Assembly: GCA_035358815.1 (NCBI GenBank)
Contig: DAOPQC010000001.1
Location: 798,616 to 862,615, forward strand
DNA length: 64,000 bases
Reading direction: 5' to 3'
DNA from: Thermoanaerobaculales bacterium
Lineage (GTDB): Bacteria > Acidobacteriota > Thermoanaerobaculia > Thermoanaerobaculales > Sulfomarinibacteraceae
Position numbers and translations under genes: made by a program. Below, one piece after another: positions 38,457 to 47,107 of this stretch; position 1 is the first letter of the stretch; every line of letters starts with the position of its first letter. Below the pieces are notes generated by a model, which saw only the letters and a list, made by a program, of their open reading frames with translations, made no database searches and had not been told where the DNA came from.

Positions 38457-39046
38457 CCGGATCCGGCTCCGTCGCACCGACTGCGCCGGGAGCGGTGCGG
38501 CTGCGGCGGCTGGTCATCGCGACCCATCGTGACGTCGGCTACTTCATCGCCGGCCTGACGGTCATCTACGCGGTCTCGGGGATCGCCGTCAACCACATCG
38601 ACGACTGGAACCCGAGCTACGTCGTGCGCAGCGAGGTGGTCGAGCTCGGCCCCCTGCCCGACGCGCCCACCGAGGAGCTGGCGGCCGAGGTCCTGCGCCG
38701 GCTCGGGATCGACGAGCGGCCGAGGTCGGTGGTGCGGATGGCGCCGCTCCAGCTCAAGGTCTTCCTCGACAACCGCAACCTCACGGTGGGCCTGCCCGTC
38801 GGCACGGTCACCGACGAGCGGTCGCGCCGGCGGATCGCCTTCTTCGAGGCGAACTACCTCCACCTCAACCACGGGAAGGGGCTGTGGACCTGGTTTGCCG
38901 ACGCCTACGCGGTCGGGCTCCTGCTCCTGGCCTGCACCGGGATCTTCATCGTCCCGGGCAAGAAGGGGCTCGGCGGCCGCGGCCGCTGGCTCCTGCTCGC
39001 GGGCCTCGCGGTCCCGCTCGCCTACCTGGTCTGGAAGGCGTGGTAG
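38453..39046 (+). CDS. PepSY-associated membrane-helix protein
   Basis: A 197-residue protein with a GTG start inside the upstream stop (GTGA). The first helix region THRDVGYFIAGLTVIYAVSG plus IAVNH matches the PepSY-associated TM family, which is often found with iron or heme reductase-type systems. A periplasmic loop follows, then HLNHGKGLWTWFADAYAVG and two more helices. Together with the DUF4920 protein and the 4Fe-4S membrane protein downstream it suggests an electron-transfer cluster of the inner membrane. Confidence 0.78.
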   Translation: MTGSGSVAPTAPGAVRLRRLVIATHRDVGYFIAGLTVIYAVSGIAVNHIDDWNPSYVVRSEVVELGPLPDAPTEELAAEVLRRLGIDERPRSVVRMAPLQLKVFLDNRNLTVGLPVGTVTDERSRRRIAFFEANYLHLNHGKGLWTWFADAYAVGLLLLACTGIFIVPGKKGLGGRGRWLLLAGLAVPLAYLVWKAW

Positions 39047-39076
39047 CGCGCTGACTGTGCGCATCGCACCGCCACC

Positions 39077-39398
39077 GTGCCCGTTCCCGTGCCCGTTCCC
39101 GATCGTGCGCTCCGTCCCCGAGTGGGCTTCGCGCCGATCTTCTTCCGGCGCTCCCCGACGGAGCCGACTTCGGCGATTTCGGGTTTCCGCCGGTTGTTCG
39201 AAAGGCACGCCGCCCCCGGAACCGCCAAAGATGGCACGCCCGCAGAACGCGCTTTCCGCGCACTCGCCTCGCTTGCCGGGAACGGGAGCGGGAACGGGGA
39301 CGGGTACGGGCGGGGACCCTTCCCCCTCACCCCTCACCCCTGTACCCCGAGATCCCAGATCCCAGATCCTAGATCCTAGATCCTAGATCCTAGATCCT
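39077..39398 (+). repeat. Palindromic intergenic element, copy A
   Basis: Fills the gap between the PepSY-type gene and the 4Fe-4S gene. A CCCGTTCCCGTG arm (39077-39101) faces a CGGGAACGGGAGCGGG arm (39277-39310). The core carries TTCGGCGATTTCGGG and a diverged partner GGAACCGCCAAAG. Then follows a run of GATCCTA heptamers (39356-39398). This is the most diverged of five copies. Confidence 0.7.
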
Positions 39399-39439
39399 GC
39401 CCCGTGACCCTCCCGTGACCCTCCACTTGACCGCGGTCA

Positions 39440-40510
39440 ATGCAGCACGGGCGCGGCTGCGGCAGAGTGGGGATCGTGGCACGGCGCAGCTCGCTCCCGA
39501 AGGTCCTCCCGGCCCGCCGCATCATCCAGTGGGCGGCGGCAGCCATCGTCATCCTGATCGGGGTCCGGTTCACGCAGTGGGTGGTGCCGCACCTCGCCGG
39601 CCGCTGGCCGACCGTCGAGCGGCCGCCGGGGGTCGAGGCGTTCCTGCCGATCGGCGGCATGATGTCGGCGCGCCACCTGCTCGAAACCGGGGTCGTCGAC
39701 GCGATCCACCCCGCCGGCCTCGCGATTTTCCTCGGCATCTGCCTGATGTCGGTAGTGGTCGCCAAGTCGTTCTGCTCGCACCTGTGCCCGGTCGGGCTGC
39801 TGTCGGAGCTGCTGGGGCGGCTCGGCCTCCGGCTGGTCGGTCGCACCCTGCGCGCCCCGCGCTGGCTCGACCTGCCGCTGCGCTCGCTCAAGTTCCTGCT
39901 GCTCGGCTTCTTCGCGTGGGCGATCTGGGCCGCGATGGACGCGCAGGCGGTGGCGGCGTTTCTCGAGAGCCCGTACAACGTGGTGGTCGACGCCAAGATG
40001 TGGCTGTTCTTCGCCGATCCGTCGCGGCTGACGGTGGCGGTGCTCGGCGTGCTGGTGGTCGGCTCGGTCTTCGTGCGCGACCTGTGGTGCCGCTACCTGT
40101 GCCCGTACGGCGCGCTCGTGGGGGTCCTCGGCCTCCTCGCGCCGCTGAAGGTGGCTCGCGACGAGGCCACCTGCACCTCCTGCCAGGCCTGCACGCGGGT
40201 CTGCCCCGCGGCGCTGCCGGTGCACCGACTGCAGCGGGTGGCGTCGATCGAGTGCACGAGCTGCCAGGACTGCGTGGTCGCGTGCCCGGTCAAGGGCTGC
40301 CTCGCGGTGCGCCCGCCCCGGCCGGCACGGTCGAGCTGGTGGCTGCGGCCGGTGGCCGCGGCGCTGGTCGCGGTCGCGATCTACGGCTCGGTGGTGGTCG
40401 GCTTCCGGGCTGCCGGTCACTGGCAGACCCGGCTGACCGAGGCCGAGTACCACGTCCGGCTCCAGGAGATCGACTCGCCGGCCTACGTGCACCCGGGCGG
40501 GTCGCGTTGA
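39440..40510 (+). CDS. Polytopic 4Fe-4S protein, NapH/CcoG-like
   Basis: A 356-residue protein with about six membrane helices. Two cytoplasmic Cys motifs of the NapH/NosR type (FCSHLCPVG, WCRYLCPYG) are followed by two ferredoxin motifs (CTSCQACTRVCP and CTSCQDCVVACPVKGC). Such proteins pass electrons from quinol or a cytoplasmic donor across the membrane. No nap or nos genes are seen nearby, so its partner is unknown. ATG 39440 is used; GTG 39476 is an alternative start. Confidence 0.85.
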   Translation: MQHGRGCGRVGIVARRSSLPKVLPARRIIQWAAAAIVILIGVRFTQWVVPHLAGRWPTVERPPGVEAFLPIGGMMSARHLLETGVVDAIHPAGLAIFLGICLMSVVVAKSFCSHLCPVGLLSELLGRLGLRLVGRTLRAPRWLDLPLRSLKFLLLGFFAWAIWAAMDAQAVAAFLESPYNVVVDAKMWLFFADPSRLTVAVLGVLVVGSVFVRDLWCRYLCPYGALVGVLGLLAPLKVARDEATCTSCQACTRVCPAALPVHRLQRVASIECTSCQDCVVACPVKGCLAVRPPRPARSSWWLRPVAAALVAVAIYGSVVVGFRAAGHWQTRLTEAEYHVRLQEIDSPAYVHPGGSR

Positions 40511-40549
40511 GGCGCGACGCGTCTGGGTCGGCGAGCCCGATCCCCGTCG

Positions 40550-40812
40550 TGCCCGTTCCCGCCCCGTCCGCGTTCCCGTGCCCGTTCCCGTTCCCGGATT
40601 TCCGCACCGGCGAGGCGAGTACCCGGAGAGCGCGTCGTGCGGGCGTGCCATCTTTGGCGATTTCGGACGACCTTCCTCGTGGCAAGGTGTTCGACACTCG
40701 AAATCGCCAAAGTTGGCTCCCTCGGGGAGCGCCAGAAGATGATCGGCGCGACGTGTCCTCGAGGACGGAGCGAACGAGCGGGAACGGGGACGGTAACGGG
40801 ATCGGGAACGGG
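40550..40812 (-). repeat. Palindromic intergenic element, copy B (inverted)
   Basis: Core stem TTTGGCGATTTCGG (40653-40666) and CGAAATCGCCAAA (40699-40711). CCCGTTCCCG arms lie on the left and AACGGGGACGG arms on the right. Compared with copies A, D and E it lies in the opposite orientation. No protein-coding signal is evident. Confidence 0.75.
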
Positions 40813-40834
40813 TGCGGCGTGGCCGCACCGGCCG

Positions 40835-41530
40835 TCAGCCGGCCGCCGGCATTCCCGGCAGCAGCTGGATCCGCTGGATCTGCAGGATCCCGGCCTTGGT
40901 CAGGGTGTCGACGTTCTGGAAGGCGAGCGGCACCAGGTCCGCCTCCGGGATCCCGGTCTCGGCCAGGTTCGGCCCGCGCAGCAGGCCGAACCCGCAGGCG
41001 CCGGCGGTGGTGCGGCCACGCTCGCTCATGTGGCGCGCCAGGTCGAGGAGCAGGCGCCAGCGCTCGACCGGCAGGTTCGGCTGCGGCGACAGCGGGTAGA
41101 TGACGTAGCCGACCCGCGCGATCAGCCCGGCCTCCCGCAGCTCGCCGGACTCCCCGGCCGAGGTCAGGAAGCGCTGCGCCACCACGTAGGCCCGCTGCGG
41201 GTCGACGTCGCGCAGCACGGCCAGGAACTCCCAGTCCGACATCACCGCCGGGATGTCGGAGTCCCGCAGCACGTGTCGAAGCAGCGCCATCGTGTGCTCG
41301 GAGACCGACCGCCCCACGGTGCCCCACGGCGGAGCCTCGACGCCCGCGACCGGCTCCAGGCGGACCAGGTAGAGGCCGACGTAGGCGTTGGGCTGGAGGT
41401 CGGGCGCCTCGGTGCCCCAGACCAAGGCGCGCCGCTGCGCGAGTCGCAGCTCGTACGGCATGAAGACGTCGAGGAAGTCGTTGTCAACCACCTTCAGGTG
41501 GTCGAGCCCGATCCCGACTCCGATGGTCAT
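40835..41530 (-). CDS. Protein with degenerate GGDEF-like domain, function unknown
   Basis: A 231-residue protein without membrane segments. The central part (LLRHVLRDSDIPAVMSDWEF, then LAVLRDVDPQRAYVVAQR) follows the pattern of a diguanylate cyclase core, where the active GGDEF is replaced by SDWEF. It is therefore probably not a cyclase but might bind nucleotide or act as a structural module. The flanks (LKVVDNDFLDVFMPYELRLA) are not recognised. ATG 41530 has GAGGT just upstream. It stands alone between two repeat elements. Confidence 0.55.
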   Translation of the reverse strand: MTIGVGIGLDHLKVVDNDFLDVFMPYELRLAQRRALVWGTEAPDLQPNAYVGLYLVRLEPVAGVEAPPWGTVGRSVSEHTMALLRHVLRDSDIPAVMSDWEFLAVLRDVDPQRAYVVAQRFLTSAGESGELREAGLIARVGYVIYPLSPQPNLPVERWRLLLDLARHMSERGRTTAGACGFGLLRGPNLAETGIPEADLVPLAFQNVDTLTKAGILQIQRIQLLPGMPAAG

Positions 41531-41582
41531 ACCTCGATGTTTGCAGAACTTGCGTCACCCGTCAATTGCTTCCCCACCCACC

Positions 41583-41910
41583 CAGGGGATAGGGGATAGG
41601 GGAAAGGGGATGGGACCTGCACTCGTTCCCGTTCCCGTCCCCGTACCCGTTCCCCTACGTCCGTGCTCGTGAGGCGAGGCGAGTGCGCGGACCGCGCGTC
41701 CTGTGGGCGTGCCATCTTTGGCGACTTCGGGACCACGTTCTTCCTCGAGACGCACCCGCGACCCGAAATCGCCAGAGGTGGAGCCCTCGGGGAGCGCCTT
41801 CGGAGAATCGGCGCGCGGTGCTCTCGGGGACGGAGCGAATGAGCGGGTACGGGAACGGGAAGGGGAACGGGAACGGGTTGAATCCCCAATCCCCAGCCCT
41901 GAGCCCTTTC
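41583..41910 (-). repeat. Palindromic intergenic element, copy C (inverted)
   Basis: Starts with GGGGATAGGGGATAGGGG, then CCCGTT units, the core stem TTTGGCGACTTCGGG (41717-41731) and CCCGAAATCGCCAGA (41762-41776), and AACGGG units to about 41878. It abuts the 3' end of the aconitase gene. Same orientation as copy B. Confidence 0.75.
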
Positions 41911-41913
41911 CCT

Positions 41914-44181
41914 CTACCTCGTCCGCAGCACGTTCAGCGCGCTGCCCGCCTTGAACCAGCCGACCTGCTCGGCGTTGAAGCTGTGGTTGAGCCGGATGCG
42001 CTCCTCGCTGCCGTCGGCGTGGTGGATCACCGCCTCGAGCGGCTTGCCGGGCGCGAGCGCGGCCAGGCCGACGATCGAGATCCGGTCGTCGGCGTGGATC
42101 TTCTCGTAGTCCGCCGGGTCGGCGAAGGTCAGCGGCAGCAAGCCCTGCTTCTTCAAGTTGGTCTCGTGGATCCGGGCGAAGGAGCGCGAGATCACCGCCA
42201 CCCCGGCGAGGTGGCGCGGCTCCATGGCGGCGTGCTCGCGCGACGAGCCCTCGCCGTAGTTCTCGTCGCCGACCGCGATCCAGCGGATGCCGCGCTGCTT
42301 GTAGGAGCGAGCGAGCTCCGGCAGGGACTTGGTCTCTCCGGTCTCGACATCGACGCCGTGGCCGGGCTCCTCCGCGAAGGCGTTGATCGCGCCCAGGAAC
42401 ATGTTGTCCGAGATGTTGTCGAGGTGGCCGCGGAAGCGCAGCCACGGCCCGGCCTGCGAGATGTGGTCGGTGGTGCACTTGCCGCGCGCCTTGAGCAGCA
42501 CCGGCAGCTTCTCGTAGTCGCTGCCGTCCCAGGCCGGGAAGGGCTGCAGCAGCTGCAGCCGCTTGGAGTCGTCGCGGACCTTGACCTCGAGGCCGCTCGG
42601 GTCGGCCGGCGGCGCGACGAAGCCCTCGGCCTTGAACACGAACCCATCGGGCGGGATCTCCGGCGCCGGCTTGGGTGGCGCGAGCCGGAAGGCGCCGCCC
42701 TTGCCGTCCTCGATCGGGTCGGTGAGCGGGTTGAACGACAGCCGGCCGGCGAGCGCGTAGGCGACCACGATCTCCGGGCTGCCGATGAAGGAGTTGGTCT
42801 GCGGGTTGCCGTCGTTTCTCTTGGCGAAGTTGCGGTTGAACGACGAGATGATCGAGTTGACCTCGCCGGCGGCGATGTCGTCGCGCTTCCACTGGCCGAT
42901 GCACGGCCCGCAGGCGTTGGCGAGCACGGTCGCGCCGAGCTTCGCGAGCGTCGCCATCTGGCCGTCGCGGCCGATGGTGGCCTCGATCTGCTCCGAGCCC
43001 GGGGTCACCAGCAGCGGCGAGCGGACGGCCGCGCCGTGCGCCAGCGCCTGCTCGGCGACGTCGGCGGCGCGGGCGATGTCCTCGTACGAGGAGTTGGTGC
43101 AGGAGCCGATGAGGGCCGACGTCAGCCGGTCCGGGTAGCCGTTGGCGGCGACGTCGGAGGCCATCCGCGACACCGGCCGCGCGAGGTCCGGGCTGTGCGG
43201 GCCGACGATGTGCGGCTCGAGCGCGTCGAGGTCGATCTCGACGATCTCGTCGAAGAACTTGTCCGGCGCCGCCTCGACCTCGGGGTCGGCGGTCAGCAGG
43301 TCGCGGTTGGCCTCGGCCAGGGTCGCGATGCGGGCCCGCCGGGTGGCGTCGAGGTAGGTCTTCATGCGGCGGTCGTAGGGGAAGATCGAGGTCGTCGCGC
43401 CGAGCTCGGCGCCCATGTTGGTGATGGTCCCCTTGCCGGTGGCCGAGATGGAGGCCGCGCCCGGCCCGAAGTACTCGACGATCCGGTTGGTGCCGCCCTT
43501 GACGGTCAGGATGCCGAGGAGCTTGAGGATCACGTCCTTGGGCGAGGCCCAGCCCTTGAGGGCGCCGGTCAGCCGCACCCCGACCAGCTTGGGCTGCAGC
43601 ACCTCCCAGTTGAAGCCGGCCATGACGTCGACCGCGTCCGCGCCGCCGACGCCGACCGCGATCATGCCGAGGCCGCCGGCATTGGGGGTGTGCGAGTCGG
43701 TGCCGATCATCATGCCGCCCGGGAAGGCGTAGTTCTCGAACACGACCTGGTGGATGATGCCGGAGCCGGGCCTCCAGAAGCCGATGCCGTAGCGCGCCGA
43801 CGCCGACTGCAGGAAGTCGTAGACCTCGCGGTTGAGCTCGATCGAGGCCTTGATGTCGGCATCGGCGCCGGAGCGGGCCAGGATCAGGTGGTCGCAGTGG
43901 ATCGTCGTCGGCACCGCGGTGGTCGGCCGGCCGGACAGCATGAACTGCAGCACCGCCATCTGCGCCGTCGCGTCCTGCATGGCGACCCGGTCGGGCTGGA
44001 GCTCTATGTACGCCGTGCCGCGCGCGAGCTGCTCGCCCTCGGGGTCGGCGAGGTGGCCGAAGACCACCTTCTCGGCGAGGGTCAGCGGCCGGCCGAGGCG
44101 CTTGCGCACGGCCTCGAGGCGGCGTCGGCTGGTGTCGTAGACCTTCTGGACGAGCTCGGGGGTGGTTTCGATGGCCGGCAT
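41914..44181 (-). CDS. acn: Aconitate hydratase (mitochondrial-type)
   Basis: A 755-residue enzyme that interconverts citrate and isocitrate in the TCA cycle with a 4Fe-4S cluster. Cluster ligands are visible in SALIGSCTNSSYEDIARAAD and ANACGPCIGQWKR. Other family blocks include TDSHTPNAGGLGMIAVGVGG, FNRNFAKRNDGNPQT and the swivel-domain motif GDENYGEGSSREHAAMEPRH. The length and CGPCIGQW form fit the mitochondrial-like aconitase clade rather than AcnB. ATG 44181 has AGGGAGGG upstream. It is divergent from the GT-C-like gene. Confidence 0.95.
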   Translation of the reverse strand: MPAIETTPELVQKVYDTSRRRLEAVRKRLGRPLTLAEKVVFGHLADPEGEQLARGTAYIELQPDRVAMQDATAQMAVLQFMLSGRPTTAVPTTIHCDHLILARSGADADIKASIELNREVYDFLQSASARYGIGFWRPGSGIIHQVVFENYAFPGGMMIGTDSHTPNAGGLGMIAVGVGGADAVDVMAGFNWEVLQPKLVGVRLTGALKGWASPKDVILKLLGILTVKGGTNRIVEYFGPGAASISATGKGTITNMGAELGATTSIFPYDRRMKTYLDATRRARIATLAEANRDLLTADPEVEAAPDKFFDEIVEIDLDALEPHIVGPHSPDLARPVSRMASDVAANGYPDRLTSALIGSCTNSSYEDIARAADVAEQALAHGAAVRSPLLVTPGSEQIEATIGRDGQMATLAKLGATVLANACGPCIGQWKRDDIAAGEVNSIISSFNRNFAKRNDGNPQTNSFIGSPEIVVAYALAGRLSFNPLTDPIEDGKGGAFRLAPPKPAPEIPPDGFVFKAEGFVAPPADPSGLEVKVRDDSKRLQLLQPFPAWDGSDYEKLPVLLKARGKCTTDHISQAGPWLRFRGHLDNISDNMFLGAINAFAEEPGHGVDVETGETKSLPELARSYKQRGIRWIAVGDENYGEGSSREHAAMEPRHLAGVAVISRSFARIHETNLKKQGLLPLTFADPADYEKIHADDRISIVGLAALAPGKPLEAVIHHADGSEERIRLNHSFNAEQVGWFKAGSALNVLRTR

Positions 44182-44252
44182 GGGGCCCTCCCTTTCGGGC
44201 GCGCGGACGGTTCGAGCCGCAGCATGATGGCCCGGCTCGCGGGCGCGGACGG

Positions 44253-44258
44253 TATTCT
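44253..44258 (+). promoter_or_regulatory. -10-like hexamer TATTCT before the GT-C-like gene
   Basis: TATTCT is followed by 11 nt and then the GTG at 44270; a TAGTAC also overlaps the spacer. Weakly supported. Confidence 0.25.
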
Positions 44259-44269
44259 AGTACAGCGAC

Positions 44270-45769
44270 GTGAGCGCGTTGAGAGGCTTCCGAAGCGGGC
44301 TGGTGTGGCTGATCGCGGCGGTCAGCCTGCTCCCGCTCTGGGTGGCGCTGCGGACCGACCACCGCCTGCTGGGAGAGGATCCACTGATCACGCTCACCTT
44401 CGCCAAGAACCTGGCGCGCGGCGACGGCTTCGTGTTCAACCACCCGCCGCCGGTGCTGGGCACGACCACCCCGCTCTTCGCCCTGCTCGCCGGCGCCCTC
44501 GATCGGCTGCTGCCAGGCGCGGAGCCGACCGCGATCGCGGTCTGGCTGTCGGCCGCGTGCTGGGTCGCAGTGCTGTGGCTCATCCTCTGGTTCGCGGGTG
44601 ACCTCAGGCTGTCGAGCTGGCAGGTGGCCGCGATCGCCGGCACGGTGACCGCCACCGGCTGGGTGACCCGGCTCGAGTTCGAGGCCTACCTGTTCGCGGC
44701 CCTCCTGGTGCTGGCGATCGGCCTTTATGCCCGGGGCCGTCCGGCGGCGGCCGGCGCGGTGGCCGGGCTGCTGTTCCTGACGCGGGGCGAGGGGCTGCTG
44801 CTGTTCGGGCTGCTGGCGGCCGCCACGGTGCTGTCCGAGCTGCGGGGACGCACCCCGCGACCGGCCGGGCCCCTCGGCTCGGCCACCGCGCGGCTGGCGG
44901 CCGGGTTCGGCGTCCCGGTGCTGGCCTGGACCGCCTACGCGCTGCCGACCTTCGGTGGCGTGCTGCCGAACACCCTCGCCGCGAAGATCGCCCAGGGCTC
45001 CTCCGGGCTCTGGCAGCCGTTCCTCGGCCAGCTCGCCACGGTCTGGGTCCCGGCCTGGGGCCGGCCGCTCGCGCTGGGATCGGCCCCGCTCCTCAGCCTC
45101 GCCTGGGCGCTGGTCGCGGTGGGCCTGGTGGTGATGGTGCGCAGGGGCTCGCGGCTGCTGCTGCTCGTGGCCTGGACCGCCGCCTACGTCGCCGGCTACG
45201 CGGCGCTCGGCGTCGCCGGCTACCCGTGGTACGCCTGCCCGGTCTACCTGGCCCTCGCGGTGCTGCTGGGCGTCGGGCTCGGCAGCGTCGCGGGCGGGCT
45301 GGCGGCGAGGGTCCGGCCGCGGGCGGTTGGCGCAGCGTTGGCCGGCGCCTGCCTGGCGGCCGTGCTGCTGCCCCTCGGGGCGCCCACCGCGCTCGCGGTC
45401 GTCCGCCGCACGCCGTCGCAGCGCCACCTCGCCTACTACGAGATGGCGCGCTGGTTCCGCGACCACGTCCCGGCCGACGCGAGCATCGCCTACCACGAGG
45501 TCGGCTACCTCGGCTACTACACCGACAACCGGATCGTCGACCTGCTCGGCCTGGTCACGCCGGGCCTGACCGAGCACGTCGCGGCCGGCGACTTCGCCTG
45601 GGGGTTCTGGCGAGAGCGGCCGGACTACCTGGTCTACCTCGAGGGCAGCCGTTTCTTCGAGGGCATCCTCCGCGACCCGCGCTTCGCGGCCGGCTACCGC
45701 CCGGTCGTGACGCTCGCCGGCTATGACGGCAAGTCGTTGACGATCTTCGGGAGAGCCGCCGGACCGTGA
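44270..45769 (+). CDS. GT-C-type polytopic membrane glycosyltransferase-like protein
   Basis: A 499-residue protein starting at GTG 44270. After the first helix comes an acidic loop (LLGEDPLITLTFAKNLARGD) followed by FNHPPPVLGTTTPLF. This arrangement resembles lipid-linked-sugar transferases such as arabinofuranosyl or mannosyl GT-C enzymes. About ten more hydrophobic helices follow, and the C-terminal periplasmic part begins HLAYYEMARWFRDHVPADAS. The donor would be a polyprenyl-phosphate sugar. It overlaps the next gene by 4 bp although the functions look unrelated. Confidence 0.72.
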   Translation: MSALRGFRSGLVWLIAAVSLLPLWVALRTDHRLLGEDPLITLTFAKNLARGDGFVFNHPPPVLGTTTPLFALLAGALDRLLPGAEPTAIAVWLSAACWVAVLWLILWFAGDLRLSSWQVAAIAGTVTATGWVTRLEFEAYLFAALLVLAIGLYARGRPAAAGAVAGLLFLTRGEGLLLFGLLAAATVLSELRGRTPRPAGPLGSATARLAAGFGVPVLAWTAYALPTFGGVLPNTLAAKIAQGSSGLWQPFLGQLATVWVPAWGRPLALGSAPLLSLAWALVAVGLVVMVRRGSRLLLLVAWTAAYVAGYAALGVAGYPWYACPVYLALAVLLGVGLGSVAGGLAARVRPRAVGAALAGACLAAVLLPLGAPTALAVVRRTPSQRHLAYYEMARWFRDHVPADASIAYHEVGYLGYYTDNRIVDLLGLVTPGLTEHVAAGDFAWGFWRERPDYLVYLEGSRFFEGILRDPRFAAGYRPVVTLAGYDGKSLTIFGRAAGP

Positions 45770-46275
45770 GCGGCGCGAGCTACGATGGGCGGGTGCCGAC
45801 CTTCCTGTGCGACGCGATGCTCGGCTCGCTGGCGCGGTGGCTGCGCTTCTTCGGCTACGACACCGGCTTCCTGGGCCCCGAGGTCGCCGACAGCGAGGTC
45901 GCCGAGCGGGCGCGTGGCGAGGGCCGGTGGCTGCTCACCCGCGACCACGAGCTGGCCGCCGTCGGCCCGCGGACCCTGCTGGTGCGGTCGGAGGACGTGG
46001 AGTCACAGCTGGTCGAGGTGTTCGGCCGTCTCGGCCTCGCCCCGAGGGCAGGCCTCGAGGGCTCGCGGTGCAGCGGGTGCAACGGCGAGCTGGAGCCGGC
46101 GGAGCGGGCCGAGCTGCGGGAGCAGGTCCCGCCCTACGTGCTGGCGACGGCCGAGCGCTTCCGGCGGTGCCCCGGCTGCGGCCGCGTCTACTGGCCCGGC
46201 ACCCACACCGAGCGCATCGTGCGGACCATGGCCGCGGTGGTGGAGAGGCTCGAAGCTGAGGGCGGACCGCCCTGA
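45766..46275 (+). CDS. Mut7-C RNase domain protein
   Basis: A 169-residue protein. The N-terminal half has FLCDAMLGSLARWLRFFGYD and RWLLTRDHELA, the acidic core of the Mut7-C/PIN-like fold. The C-terminal half is a zinc ribbon with two CxxC pairs (CSGCNGELEPAE and CPGCGRVYWPGTH). The family is predicted to be an RNase. It starts at a GTG inside the upstream stop, and RNase III follows 61 bp later. Confidence 0.85.
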   Translation: MSGASYDGRVPTFLCDAMLGSLARWLRFFGYDTGFLGPEVADSEVAERARGEGRWLLTRDHELAAVGPRTLLVRSEDVESQLVEVFGRLGLAPRAGLEGSRCSGCNGELEPAERAELREQVPPYVLATAERFRRCPGCGRVYWPGTHTERIVRTMAAVVERLEAEGGPP

Positions 46276-46324
46276 GCGATCGAGCCGAGCCCGCGCCCGC
46301 TGTGGACCGTCCGCCGCTCGACGG

Positions 46325-46330
46325 TATGAT
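46325..46330 (+). promoter_or_regulatory. -10-like TATGAT before rnc, leaderless spacing
   Basis: TATGAT is followed by 6 nt and then the ATG at 46337. A GTGGAC hexamer sits 17 nt upstream (46302-46307), similar to the TTGGAC before uvrC. Confidence 0.45.
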
Positions 46331-46336
46331 GGCGGC

Positions 46337-47050
46337 ATGATGGGCGAGGGCCGCGACCCGCTGGATGAGCTCGAGGAGCTGCTCGGCCATCGGTTCGCGG
46401 ACCGGGATCTGCTGCGCCAGGCGGTGCGCCACTCGTCCGCGGCGAGCGCCGCCGCCGCCGGCTCCTACCAGCGCCTGGAGTTCCTCGGCGACGCGGTCCT
46501 CAACCACGCGATGGCCGAGATCCTGTACCTCGCCTTCCCGGACCGCGATCAGGGCGAGCTGACGCGGATGCGGGCCCACGTCGCGCAGTCGGACTCGCTC
46601 GCGACCAAGGCCGCGGAGCTGGGGATCGATCGCTTCGTGGAGCTCGGGCCGAGCGAGGAGGCGGCGCTCGGCTGGCGGCGCCAGGCGCTGCTCGAGGACG
46701 TTCTCGAGGCGCTGGTCGGCGCGCTCGCGCTCGACGCCGGCTGGCAGGCGGCCCTCGACTTCGTGTCCGGGCTGTTCGGCGAGGAGCTCGAGGACCTGGA
46801 CGAGCGCACTCTGGCACTGGCCAACCCCAAGACGACGCTGCAGGAGGCGGCGCAGGGCCGCGGCCTCCCGCTGCCGTCCTACCGCCAGATCGCGGTCTCG
46901 GGCCCCGAGCACGACCGGCAGTGGGCCTTCACCGTGAGCTGGGACGGCGAGGAGATCGCGCGCGGCGAGGGGCGGAGCAAGCGCGAGGCCCAGCAGCGCG
47001 CCGCCCGGCGAGCCCTGGTCCGGCTCGGGCTGGTCCCGGAGGAGGAGTGA
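46337..47050 (+). CDS. rnc: Ribonuclease III
   Basis: A 237-residue enzyme that cuts double-stranded RNA during rRNA and mRNA processing. The signature QRLEFLGDAVLNHAMAEIL is followed by the second acidic site LLEDVLEALVGALALDAGW. A C-terminal double-stranded-RNA-binding domain starts at NPKTTLQEAAQGRGLPLPSY and ends RSKREAQQRAARRALVRLG. The start has two ATGs in a row (46337 and 46340) and no clear ribosome-binding site. Confidence 0.95.
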   Translation: MMGEGRDPLDELEELLGHRFADRDLLRQAVRHSSAASAAAAGSYQRLEFLGDAVLNHAMAEILYLAFPDRDQGELTRMRAHVAQSDSLATKAAELGIDRFVELGPSEEAALGWRRQALLEDVLEALVGALALDAGWQAALDFVSGLFGEELEDLDERTLALANPKTTLQEAAQGRGLPLPSYRQIAVSGPEHDRQWAFTVSWDGEEIARGEGRSKREAQQRAARRALVRLGLVPEEE

Positions 47051-47070
47051 CCGCGGTCCGGGGCCCGGCT

Positions 47071-47100
47071 TTGGACCGCGCACCGTTTTGCCGCTAGCAT
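47071..47100 (+). promoter_or_regulatory. Promoter TTGGAC, 18-nt spacer, TAGCAT before uvrC
   Basis: TTGGAC (47071-47076) and TAGCAT (47095-47100) are 18 nt apart, and TAGCAT is only 7 nt before ATG 47108. It overlaps a CGCGGTCC/GGACCGCG hairpin (47052-47080) that follows the rnc stop. Confidence 0.5.
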
Positions 47101-47107
47101 CGCAGGG

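Noticed and set aside
41555..45577. 1340-residue open frame on the minus strand
   Set aside because: It lies out of frame over aconitase and antisense to the GT-C-like gene; no domain is recognisable.
47052..47088. Rho-independent terminator after rnc
   Set aside because: The CGCGGTCC/GGACCGCG stem has a 13-nt loop and only four T residues some distance away, and it overlaps a better promoter match for uvrC.
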